Origin: JACKII01 sp041687435
GTDB taxonomy: Bacteria; Pseudomonadota; Alphaproteobacteria; Bin95
Direction: 5' to 3'
DNA: 21,014 nt
Assembly (NCBI GenBank): GCA_041687435.1
Contig: JAWLBX010000038.1
Coordinates: forward strand, 1-21,014
How positions within the stretch are numbered: the stretch's first letter is position 1; the number at the start of each line of letters is the position of its first letter. Under the pieces are notes generated by a model. The model made no database searches, was not told the DNA's origin, and saw only the letters and a list, made by a program, of their open reading frames with translations. This document shows positions 14,093 to 20,699 of this stretch, in pieces. A program made the translations under genes and the position numbers.

Positions 14093-16477
14093 TCAGGTGG
14101 CCGGCTGTTCCGTTTGTTTGCCACCTTCTGCCGCACCGTCGGCACTGCCGGAACCTTCCGGATAGGTGAAGATCAGCTCGTTCGCGTCGTTGACATCGAC
14201 CCGAACCACGCCGCCCTTGGCAAGCCGTCCGAACAGCAGTTCTTCGGCCAATGGCTTCTTCACATGCTCCTGGATCACGCGGGCCAGCGGGCGCGCGCCA
14301 TATTCGGGGCTGTACCCCTTCTTGGCCAGCCAGCTGCGCGCGGCTTCCGACAACTCGATAGTGACGCTTCGGTCGGCCAGCTGTGCTTCCAATTCCAGCA
14401 CGAACTTGTCCACCACGCGGCCCACCACCTGCGGCGGCAGGTTGCCGAACGGCACGATGGCATCCAGCCGGTTGCGGAATTCCGGCGAGAACATGCGGTT
14501 GATCGCTTCCTGGTCCTCGCCCTCCCGCGTTACCGGGCCGAAGCCGATGGCCGTCTTGGCCAAATCCGCCGCGCCCGCATTCGTCGTCATGATCAGGATG
14601 ACGTTGCGGAAATCGACGGTCTTGCCGTTGTGGTCCGTCAGCGAGCCGTGATCCATGATCTGCAATAGGATGTTGTAAACATCCGGGTGTGCCTTCTCGA
14701 TCTCGTCCAGCAACAGTACCACGTGCGGGTTCTTGTCGACCGCGTCGGTCAGCATGCCGCCTTGGTCGAACCCGACATAGCCGGGTGGCGCGCCGATCAG
14801 CCGGCTGACCGAATGGCGTTCCATGTATTCCGACATGTCGAAGCGCACCAATTCGACGCCCAGGCACTTGGCCAACTGGCGTGCCGCCTCGGTCTTGCCG
14901 ACGCCGGTCGGGCCGCTGAACAGGTAGGAGCCGATGGGCTTTTCCTGCGCGCGCAGGCCGGCACGGGACAGCTTGACCGCGTTGGCCAGCGCTTCCAGGG
15001 CGTCGTCCTGGCCGTAGACGACGGCCTTCAGTTCGGCTTCCAGGTTGCGCAGCGACTCGCGGTCGTCGCGGCTGACCTGTTTCGGCGGGATGCGGGCGAT
15101 CTTGGCAACCACGTTCTCCACGTCGCGCACGTTGATCGTCTTTTTGCGCTTCGACGGCGCCATCAGCATTTGGGACGCGCCGACCTCGTCGATCACGTCG
15201 ATCGCCTTGTCCGGCAGTTTGCGGTCGTTGATATAACGGGCCGCCAGTTCCACCGCCGTCTTGATCGCATCCGCCGTGTAGCGGACCTTGTGGTGCTCCT
15301 CATAATAGGGTTTCAGCCCCATCATGATCTTGATCGAGTCGGCAATCGATGGCTCGTGCACGTCGATTTTCTGGAAGCGCCGAACCAGCGCCCGGTCCTT
15401 CTCGAAATAGGTCCGGTATTCCTTGTAGGTGGTCGAGCCGATGCAGCGAAGTGTGCCGCTGGCCAATGCCGGCTTCAGCAGGTTCGATGCATCCATGGAG
15501 CCGCCGGATGTGGCGCCGGCGCCGATCACCGTATGAATCTCATCGATGAAAAGGATTGCGGACCCATCCAGCGCGTCCAACTCGCTCAGGACGGCTTTCA
15601 GCCGTTCCTCGAAATCGCCGCGATAGCGGGTGCCGGCCAGCAGTGAGCCCATGTCGAGCGACCAGATCACGCAGCCGTTCAGCACCTCCGGCACCTCGCC
15701 CAGCACGATCTTGCGGGCAAGGCCTTCGGCAATAGCCGTCTTGCCCACGCCGGGGTCACCGACATACAGAGGATTGTTTTTCGTGCGGCGGCACAGGATC
15801 TGGATCGTCCGGTCCACTTCGGCTTCGCGGCCGATGAGCGGGTCGATCTTGCCGGACAACGCCTTTTCGTTGAGGTTCACGCAGTAACTTTCCAGGGCGC
15901 CCGCGTTTTCCTCTTTCTCGCCCGGCTCCTTGCCCAGATCGGCACGCTTGCCCTTGCGCGAACGGTTTTGCTCGCCGTTGCTGCCGGTCGGCTGAATGTT
16001 GGCGTCTGGCGTTCCGCGCACGCTGCGCCGCTCCGCCTTGCCGGGTGTCTTGGCAATGCCGTGGGAGATGAAGTTGACCGCATCCAGCCGTGACATGTCC
16101 TGCGCTTGCAGGAAATAGACAGCATGGCTTTCGCGCTCACTGAACAGGGCGACCAGCACGTTGGCTCCGGACACCTGGTCGCGGCCGGACGATTGCACAT
16201 GAATGGCGGCACGCTGCAACACGCGCTGGAAACCGGCGGTTGGTTTCGGTTCTTCCCGCACGGGGGTGATCAGCGCGGTCAAATCGTTTTCCACATATTC
16301 GACCAGCGTCTTGCGCAGGCTTTCGAGGTCGACGCCGCAGGCGTGCATGACGCCGATGGCATCCTCGTCCTCGGTCAGGGCCAACAGCAGGTGTTCCAGC
16401 GTTGCGAACTCGTGCTGATGCTCGCGCGCGTGCGAGAGGGCGCGATGGAGAGTCTTCTCAAGGGTAGGAGAGAGCAA
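14093..16477 (-). CDS. clpA: ATP-dependent Clp protease ATP-binding subunit ClpA
   Basis: This 794-residue AAA+ unfoldase feeds substrates to ClpP. The N-domain (1-150) with 'AREHQHEFATLEHLLLALTE' binds ClpS. D1 has Walker A 'GDPGVGKT' (240-247) and Walker B 'ILFIDEIH' (308-315). D2 has Walker A 'GPTGVGKT' (522-529) and Walker B 'VVLLLDEIEKAH' (from 586). The ClpP-docking loop reads I-G-F (644-646) rather than the I-G-L of E. coli. An acidic and basic linker at about 165-192 separates the N-domain from D1. The start is a TTG (16477-16475): the protein from there aligns with ClpA N-termini, and AAGGAT lies about 8 nt upstream, inside the clpS end. Only 4 bp separate the clpS stop from this TTG, so translation is likely coupled. 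A strong terminator follows at 14037-14065. Confidence 0.97.
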   Translation of the reverse strand: MLSPTLEKTLHRALSHAREHQHEFATLEHLLLALTEDEDAIGVMHACGVDLESLRKTLVEYVENDLTALITPVREEPKPTAGFQRVLQRAAIHVQSSGRDQVSGANVLVALFSERESHAVYFLQAQDMSRLDAVNFISHGIAKTPGKAERRSVRGTPDANIQPTGSNGEQNRSRKGKRADLGKEPGEKEENAGALESYCVNLNEKALSGKIDPLIGREAEVDRTIQILCRRTKNNPLYVGDPGVGKTAIAEGLARKIVLGEVPEVLNGCVIWSLDMGSLLAGTRYRGDFEERLKAVLSELDALDGSAILFIDEIHTVIGAGATSGGSMDASNLLKPALASGTLRCIGSTTYKEYRTYFEKDRALVRRFQKIDVHEPSIADSIKIMMGLKPYYEEHHKVRYTADAIKTAVELAARYINDRKLPDKAIDVIDEVGASQMLMAPSKRKKTINVRDVENVVAKIARIPPKQVSRDDRESLRNLEAELKAVVYGQDDALEALANAVKLSRAGLRAQEKPIGSYLFSGPTGVGKTEAARQLAKCLGVELVRFDMSEYMERHSVSRLIGAPPGYVGFDQGGMLTDAVDKNPHVVLLLDEIEKAHPDVYNILLQIMDHGSLTDHNGKTVDFRNVILIMTTNAGAADLAKTAIGFGPVTREGEDQEAINRMFSPEFRNRLDAIVPFGNLPPQVVGRVVDKFVLELEAQLADRSVTIELSEAARSWLAKKGYSPEYGARPLARVIQEHVKKPLAEELLFGRLAKGGVVRVDVNDANELIFTYPEGSGSADGAAEGGKQTEQPAT

Positions 16478-16481
16478 GCGC

Positions 16482-16808
16482 CTAATCCTTTTCTAGCGTA
16501 AGCTGCAACGGGTGTTCGTGCTTGCGGGCAAAATCCACCACTTGGGCGACTTTGGTTTCCGCCACCTCGTAGGTGTAAACGCCACAAATGCCGATTCCGC
16601 GTCGGTGCACATGCAGCATGATCTCGGTCGCTTCTTCCCGGTTTTTGTGGAAGAAGTGTTCCAGTACGTGAACGACAAACTCCATTGGAGTGTAATCGTC
16701 GTTCAGCATCAGAACCTTATACATCGACGGCTTTTTAACTTTCGGCCGGGTCTTGACCACCACGCCGGTTGCGGTGCCACCGCCGTCATTGTGGTTTTCA
16801 TCGCTCAT
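16482..16808 (-). CDS. clpS: ATP-dependent Clp protease adaptor ClpS
   Basis: This 108-residue adaptor recognises N-degron substrates (bulky hydrophobic N-terminal residues) and delivers them to ClpAP. 'PSMYKVLMLNDDYTPMEFVV' (28-47) holds the N-D-D-Y-T-P motif that forms the N-degron pocket, and 'HVHRRGIGICGVYTYEVAET' (66-85) is the second conserved block. Residues 1-27 form a flexible Gly/Lys-rich tail needed for delivery. Length is normal. The ATG at 16808 has AAGGAG somewhat far upstream (about 12 nt). The 235-bp region before it (16809-17043) holds the clpS leader and the terminator of the upstream phasin; I see no confident promoter there. It is directly followed by clpA. Confidence 0.97.
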   Translation of the reverse strand: MSDENHNDGGGTATGVVVKTRPKVKKPSMYKVLMLNDDYTPMEFVVHVLEHFFHKNREEATEIMLHVHRRGIGICGVYTYEVAETKVAQVVDFARKHEHPLQLTLEKD

Positions 16809-16972
16809 GGCCAGCGCCGTACTCCTTCAACCGCGGGACTGCGGGTAATGTTGCGTCTATGGCTTTGCCGAGGTCAACAGCTTCCCCACAGCATAGCCCA
16901 TAACTTTTATACGAGTCTTGCCATTCTCCAGATCGCTGCCGGCGCGCGTATTTTCAAGGTGATTCCGACACG

Positions 16973-17007
16973 AAAAAAGGCGGCAGAGAGCCCCCTGCCG
17001 CCTTTTT
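16973..17007 (-). terminator. Intrinsic terminator of the phasin gene
   Basis: GGCGGCAG (16979-16986) pairs with CTGCCGCC (16995-17002) around an 8-nt loop, and A and T runs on the two sides extend the stem. Read on the minus strand it ends in six T (complement of 16973-16978). It lies 37-71 bases past the phasin stop and before clpS, insulating clpSA from the highly expressed phasin. The T run on the plus side makes it potentially bidirectional. Confidence 0.9.
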
Positions 17008-17008
17008 C

Positions 17009-17022
17009 CCGGCCGAAGCCGG
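17009..17022 (-). other. C(UUCG)G tetraloop hairpin between phasin stop and terminator
   Basis: On the minus strand the transcript reads CCGGC-UUCG-GCCGG, a 5-bp stem closed by a C-G pair on a UUCG tetraloop, one of the most stable RNA tetraloops known. It sits 21 bases after the phasin stop codon and just before the intrinsic terminator. It may protect the mRNA 3' end or help termination. The structure is read from sequence; the role is inferred. Confidence 0.6.
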
Positions 17023-17043
17023 AAAAACCTGAGTGCGCCTTAT

Positions 17044-17475
17044 TTAGGCGACCTTGGTCATCGAGTCGAAGCGGCCCTGCAGGGGCTGGGCAGCCTTCGT
17101 CAGCATCGACGTGCTGCGGTCGGCCACGCGGGAGACCTCAGCGAAGTTGGAGTCCATGCTCTCGTTCAGATAGGCATATTGGAGTTCCATAGCCTGCTGC
17201 CAACCGCCAGCGGTCAACATTTTCGCCTGGGTCTCGAAAGCGTGGCTCATGGTCTTGGCCCAATGCTGGGCCAAGCCAGAACTGATTTCCTCAACGCCAC
17301 CCATGACGGCCTGAACGCTTTCGGAAGCGGCACGCAGGTTCTCGGCGCTCTGCTCAGCGGCCTTCTTGGCGCCTTCATTGGACATGAGAGACTCAAAAAC
17401 CTTGGTGGTGGCGTCGAACTGCGCCTTGGCTTCGTTTGCGGCGTTGGTCATGGTCTTGTGCACGGTGTTGTTCAT
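17044..17475 (-). CDS. Phasin family protein
   Basis: This 143-residue, mostly helical protein has no membrane segment. It fits the phasin family (Phasin_2/TIGR01841 type) that coats polyhydroxyalkanoate granules and controls their number and size. Telling stretches are 'ANEAKAQFDATTKVFESLMS', 'SAENLRAASESVQAVMGGVE' and 'MELQYAYLNESMDSNFAEVS', the last like the 'LQ..Y....' helix of phasins. The start at 17475 was chosen over an open frame from 17538 because AAGGGA lies about 9 nt upstream and the protein then begins with the usual short polar tail (MNNTVHKT). Upstream lie at least three TGCN3GCA palindromes, suggesting control by the PHA-sensing repressor PhaR. A strong terminator and a UUCG hairpin follow, consistent with high expression. 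The exact symbol (phaP or other) cannot be fixed. Confidence 0.88.
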   Translation of the reverse strand: MNNTVHKTMTNAANEAKAQFDATTKVFESLMSNEGAKKAAEQSAENLRAASESVQAVMGGVEEISSGLAQHWAKTMSHAFETQAKMLTAGGWQQAMELQYAYLNESMDSNFAEVSRVADRSTSMLTKAAQPLQGRFDSMTKVA

Positions 17476-17554
17476 TTGGAATTCCCTTTCCCGGTTCCAG
17501 ACGCGGTTCTGATCCGCGAGGTGGTGGATGCACCGCACTGAGGCGGTCTGAATT

Positions 17555-17567
17555 GTTGCGACGCAAC
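17555..17567. promoter_or_regulatory. 13-bp palindrome before the phasin gene (putative PhaR site)
   Basis: GTTGCGACGCAAC is a perfect palindrome around a central A, with core TGCGACGCA (TGCN3GCA). It sits 80-92 bases before the phasin ATG, next to the candidate -10 box TAGGTA, where it would overlap the likely transcription start. It is related to, but different from, the TTGCAATGC sites 30-50 bp further upstream. Confidence 0.5.
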
Positions 17568-17568
17568 T

Positions 17569-17597
17569 TACCTAATGCCGACTGCGCTGCATTGCAA
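17569..17597 (-). promoter_or_regulatory. Candidate phasin promoter overlapping the operator
   Basis: On the minus strand TTGCAA (complement of 17592-17597) and TAGGTA (complement of 17569-17574) are spaced by 17 bases. The -35-like box is itself part of the repeated GCTGCATTGCAA element. The start would fall near 17562, inside the GTTGCGACGCAAC palindrome. The -10 match is only partial. Confidence 0.35.
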
Positions 17598-17624
17598 GAA
17601 AAATGTTGCAATGCAGCATTGCAA
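17586..17624. promoter_or_regulatory. Operator array of TTGCAATGC repeats between phasin and dacA
   Basis: GCTGCATTGCAA (17586-17597) and its reverse complement TTGCAATGCAGC (17606-17617) face each other across 8 bases. The second arm continues into TTGCAATGCAGCATTGCAA (17606-17624), a perfect 9+1+9 palindrome centred on 17615. TGCN3GCA cores lie at 17588-17596 and 17607-17615, their centres 19 bp apart, close to two helical turns. The same 12-mer precedes the phasin-like/HhH gene at 13960-13971. The array lies 111-149 bases before the phasin ATG and about 100 bases before dacA. The best guess is PhaR operators. Confidence 0.6.
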
Positions 17625-17723
17625 TCCTGCCGCACCCTTCCGGTTGCGCGGTTTGCCGCGGCGCGGCGGGGTTTGGTAACGAATCTCTGGACAATTGGGG
17701 GCGAATCATTGTGAGGTTTTCCT

Positions 17724-19088
17724 ATGAGATTGTATTGTCCGGCTGCTCCACAACCGCACTCCGGACCGGTTTGGCGCTTGGCCTCTCCGGCGGTGCTGGT
17801 GCTGCTGACTGCGCTAATCCTGCTGGCCAGCAGCGCCGCCTGGGCCATTCCCAAAGGCAATGCCCGTATTGCAGTCGATGCACACACGGGGGAGGTGTTG
17901 GTTGCCCGCGGCAGCCTGACGCGGTGGCACCCGGCATCCCTCACCAAGATGATGACCTTGTATCTGCTGTTCGAGGCGATGGAGCAGGGCAAGGTCAAGC
18001 TGAATGACCGGATCGCGATATCGCATCGTGCCGCCCGGCAGCCGCCGTCGCGGCTTGGGATCGGCGCGGGCGGTTCGATTGCTGTGCGGGATGCCATCCA
18101 GATTCTGGCTGTGAAGTCTGCGAATGACATTTCGGTGGCGGTTGCCGAACATCTCGCCGGGACAGAGGTGAAGTTCGCGCAACGGATGAACGCCAAGGCA
18201 AAGCGCCTGGGAATGCGCCGCACCAATTTTCGCAATGCGTCCGGCCTGCATCATTCGCAACAGGTGACGACCGCCCGTGACATGGCGGTTCTCGCGGTGG
18301 CGTTGATGCGCGATTTTCCGCAATATTACAAACATTTCAGCCAAAAGCAGTTCCGCTACGGACAGCGGACCTACACCAACACCAATCGCATGCTGGGCGT
18401 CTATAAAGGAATGGATGGCTTGAAGACCGGCTATATCTACAAGGCCGGTTTCAATCTGGCCGCATCGGCCAGGCATGGCGACCGCCGGGTGATTGCGGTG
18501 GTTATGGGGGCGAATTCCAGTGCCCAGCGCACCCGCATCATGCAAAGCGTGTTGGATCAAGCCTTCGACCGTTTGAAACAATCGCGCCGGCAGCGTATCA
18601 CCGCCGCGCTGCCGGTGCAGTTGCTGGCGCCGCCGCCCGTGCCGCGTTCGCGCCCCGGTGCCAAGGTGATCGTCGCGCAGGTGACGAGTCCGCCGCCGCC
18701 ATCGGTCATCACCGCAGTTGCAAATCCACCGCCAATGCCGCCGGAGCGGGTCGTGGCCGACGCGCCCGTACCGATGCCGGCGCCTGCGGCATGGCTTTCT
18801 CGGCACACAACGGCCGCTGCCGCACCGCGCAGCGGCCGCTACAGCGTGCAGATTGGCGCCTATCGCAGCAAGGGCGAGGCGCAGCGCCATTTGGTGACAG
18901 TCATCAGCCGCCTGCCGCAGCAGTTGGGCGCGCCGGACCCGTTGGTTGCCCATTATCAGCAACGCAAGGGGCGCACGCTCTATCGTGCCCGGCTGGTTGG
19001 CTATAATTCGCGAGACGATGCCGCCCGCACCTGCAATTGGCTGAAAAACCAGCAAACCGACTGCTTGATCGTCGCCTCCGTCCGCTAG
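17724..19088 (+). CDS. D-alanyl-D-alanine carboxypeptidase (PBP5/DacA type) with C-terminal SPOR domain
   Basis: This 454-residue periplasmic enzyme removes the terminal D-Ala from peptidoglycan pentapeptides. It has a long N-terminus with a hydrophobic signal segment (about 21-37) and a likely cleavage after 'SSAAWA'. The serine-peptidase motifs are complete: S72-L-T-K75 in 'WHPASLTKMM', S132-A-N134 in 'VKSANDIS', and K234-T-G236 in 'DGLKTGYIYKAGFN'. A Pro-rich linker (about 300-365) leads to a SPOR domain ('RYSVQIGAYRSKGEAQRHL' from 372 to about 452), which binds denuded glycan strands and would target the enzyme to the septum. This SPOR domain replaces the amphipathic C-terminal anchor of E. 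coli PBP5. The ATG at 17724 has TGAGG 8 nt upstream. It is divergent from the phasin; the operator array lies between them. Confidence 0.93.
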   Translation: MRLYCPAAPQPHSGPVWRLASPAVLVLLTALILLASSAAWAIPKGNARIAVDAHTGEVLVARGSLTRWHPASLTKMMTLYLLFEAMEQGKVKLNDRIAISHRAARQPPSRLGIGAGGSIAVRDAIQILAVKSANDISVAVAEHLAGTEVKFAQRMNAKAKRLGMRRTNFRNASGLHHSQQVTTARDMAVLAVALMRDFPQYYKHFSQKQFRYGQRTYTNTNRMLGVYKGMDGLKTGYIYKAGFNLAASARHGDRRVIAVVMGANSSAQRTRIMQSVLDQAFDRLKQSRRQRITAALPVQLLAPPPVPRSRPGAKVIVAQVTSPPPPSVITAVANPPPMPPERVVADAPVPMPAPAAWLSRHTTAAAAPRSGRYSVQIGAYRSKGEAQRHLVTVISRLPQQLGAPDPLVAHYQQRKGRTLYRARLVGYNSRDDAARTCNWLKNQQTDCLIVASVR

Positions 19089-19105
19089 CGATTACGGCTT
19101 CCCGC

Positions 19106-19133
19106 TTGCGCCGCGGTGCTTGGCGGTTAGACT
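19106..19133 (+). promoter_or_regulatory. Possible promoter of the dienelactone hydrolase gene
   Basis: TTGCGC (19106-19111) and TAGACT (19128-19133) are separated by 16 bases, both partial matches to sigma-70 boxes. A start near 19140 would leave a leader of about 28 bases ending in GGGAGG before the ATG at 19168. It lies in the 79-bp gap after dacA, where no terminator is visible. Confidence 0.3.
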
Positions 19134-19167
19134 GCGCTCCCTAAAGCCACACGGGAGGATCCAGATT

Positions 19168-19833
19168 ATGGGCGAATTCATTCAGTTGACGGCATCCGAT
19201 GGCCACAGCTTCGACGCCTACAAGGCCATGCCGAGCGGCACGCCGAAGGGGGCGATCCTGGTCATTCAGGAAATTTTCGGCGTGAACGCACACATGCGCG
19301 AGGTTGCCGACGGCTTTGCCGGGGATGGCTATGCCGTACTGGCGCCGGCGCTGTTCGACCGAGCCGAGAAGAATTTTGAGGTTGGTTATACGCCGGACGA
19401 TATCGCCAAAGGCCGGGATGCGCGTGCTGCCGTCGCGTGGGACGATTCGGTTAAAGATATGGCCGCGACGGTTGCAGCGCTGAAGCAGTACGGCAAGGTC
19501 GGCTCTGTCGGCTATTGCTATGGAGGCTCATGCTCCTGGCTGGTCGCCACGCGCATCGGCGTTGCCGCAAGCGTTTGCTATTACGGCGGTCAGATTGCCA
19601 TGTTCAAGGACGAGAAGCCGAAAAACCCGGTGATGATGCACTTTGGCGAGAAGGACCACGGCATTCCCATGGCCGACGTCGATGCCATACGCGCCGCTCA
19701 TCCGGATGCGCAAGTGTTCACATACCCGGCGGGGCATGGTTTCAACTGCGACCACCGTGCCGACTACAACGCCGAGTGCGCCAAGCAGGCGCGCGAGCGG
19801 ACCATGGCGTTCTTTGCCGAACACGTCGGCTGA
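19168..19833 (+). CDS. Dienelactone hydrolase family protein
   Basis: This 221-residue alpha/beta hydrolase is related to carboxymethylenebutenolidase, which opens dienelactones in chlorocatechol degradation; many genomic copies have other or unknown substrates. The triad is visible: nucleophile C117 in 'VGYCYGGSCSW', D163 in 'GEKDHGIP' and H190 in 'PAGHGFNCD'. E35 in 'VIQEIFGVN' matches the Glu that controls the Cys in this family. The nucleophile is Cys rather than Ser, as expected for true DLH. The start at 19168 follows GGGAGG by about 9 nt; the longer frame from 19120 lacks a ribosome site. It follows dacA by 79 bp on the same strand and ends 11 bp from the convergent gene at 19845. No other aromatic ring-cleavage gene is nearby, so the physiological role is open. 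Confidence 0.92.
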   Translation: MGEFIQLTASDGHSFDAYKAMPSGTPKGAILVIQEIFGVNAHMREVADGFAGDGYAVLAPALFDRAEKNFEVGYTPDDIAKGRDARAAVAWDDSVKDMAATVAALKQYGKVGSVGYCYGGSCSWLVATRIGVAASVCYYGGQIAMFKDEKPKNPVMMHFGEKDHGIPMADVDAIRAAHPDAQVFTYPAGHGFNCDHRADYNAECAKQARERTMAFFAEHVG

Positions 19834-19844
19834 GAAAAGCTCGG

Positions 19845-20663
19845 CTAGAGGCCGTGTTCCTCTAACACCCGCTCCAGCACGGCCAGGCTTTCGAGTAGCG
19901 CCGGGCTGGGGCGGCTGAAATGCACGTCGCCGTCGAGGAGGATCACCGGCAGGTCCGCATGGGCGGCGTCGGCGTTTGCGCGCCCCGCCGTCTGGCCGCA
20001 GGCGGCGGCCAGGACGATATCCGGCCGGGCGGCGCGTACGGCTTCCCACGTCACCTCATGCGAGGGCTCGCCTGGCTGGGCCAGTGCGCTGTCGCAGCCC
20101 AGCAGCCGGATCATGTCCGGCAGCCAATGGCCGGCGGCGAACGGCGGGTCGAGCCAGTCGAGAAACGCCACCTGTGCGCGCTGCTTCCGGTTGGCGCCCA
20201 GCGCCTGGAACCGGGCGAGCGTGGCATCCCATGTCGCCAGTAGCGTTGCCGCTTCGGCCTCCCGGCCAATGGCGGCGGCGACATCGCGAATGCCCTGCGG
20301 CACATCCTCCAGCCGGAACGGCGCAAGGTTGACCAGGACAGGCCGGGAGGGAAGGGCAGCAATCGCCGCCTCGACATCGCCGGAGGCAACGGCACAGACA
20401 TCACAGAGCGATTGGCTGACCACCACATCCGGAGCCAGTTGCGCCAGCAGATCGATATCCAACTGATAGAGCGGGGCCGCGGCCTGCTTCACCTGCGCAT
20501 CGATAGTGGCGGCGCTGGCGCCGGTATCGACGCTTGTTCTGGTCAGCGCCGGCAAATGCGTCCAATCCGGCCCGCAGCTGTGGCTGACCCCCACCAGATC
20601 GGCACCGGCGCCTAGCGCCGCGACGATGTCGGTGGCGCTAGGCAGCAGTGTTACAATCCGCAT
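19845..20663 (-). CDS. BtuF-like cobalamin-binding/periplasmic-binding fold protein without signal peptide
   Basis: This 272-residue protein of the COG0614 (BtuF/FepB) fold begins directly with 'MRIVTLLPSATDIVAALGAG' and 'LVGVSHSC', the usual mature start of cobalamin-binding proteins. No signal peptide is visible, so it is either cytosolic or exported by another route. 'DVVVSQSLCDVCAV' (79-92) carries the C-D-V-C-A-V signature that I associate with this signal-less branch; C87 and C90, with C30, could bind metal or a corrinoid. 'SHEVTWEAVRAARPDIVLAA' is the second-lobe motif. The ATG at 20663 has AAGGAGG about 11 nt upstream. It lies 36 bp after the TolB-like gene, probably co-transcribed. 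No BtuC or BtuD partner is in the window. The ligand is inferred from the family only. Confidence 0.83.
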   Translation of the reverse strand: MRIVTLLPSATDIVAALGAGADLVGVSHSCGPDWTHLPALTRTSVDTGASAATIDAQVKQAAAPLYQLDIDLLAQLAPDVVVSQSLCDVCAVASGDVEAAIAALPSRPVLVNLAPFRLEDVPQGIRDVAAAIGREAEAATLLATWDATLARFQALGANRKQRAQVAFLDWLDPPFAAGHWLPDMIRLLGCDSALAQPGEPSHEVTWEAVRAARPDIVLAAACGQTAGRANADAAHADLPVILLDGDVHFSRPSPALLESLAVLERVLEEHGL

Positions 20664-20699
20664 GCAGTCCTGTCCCTCCTTATGGCACGCCTTGTGCGC

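Noticed and set aside
17393..18235. 280-codon minus-strand frame spanning the phasin start, operator region and dacA
   Set aside because: It crosses promoter palindromes and is antisense to the catalytic part of dacA, whose motifs are intact.
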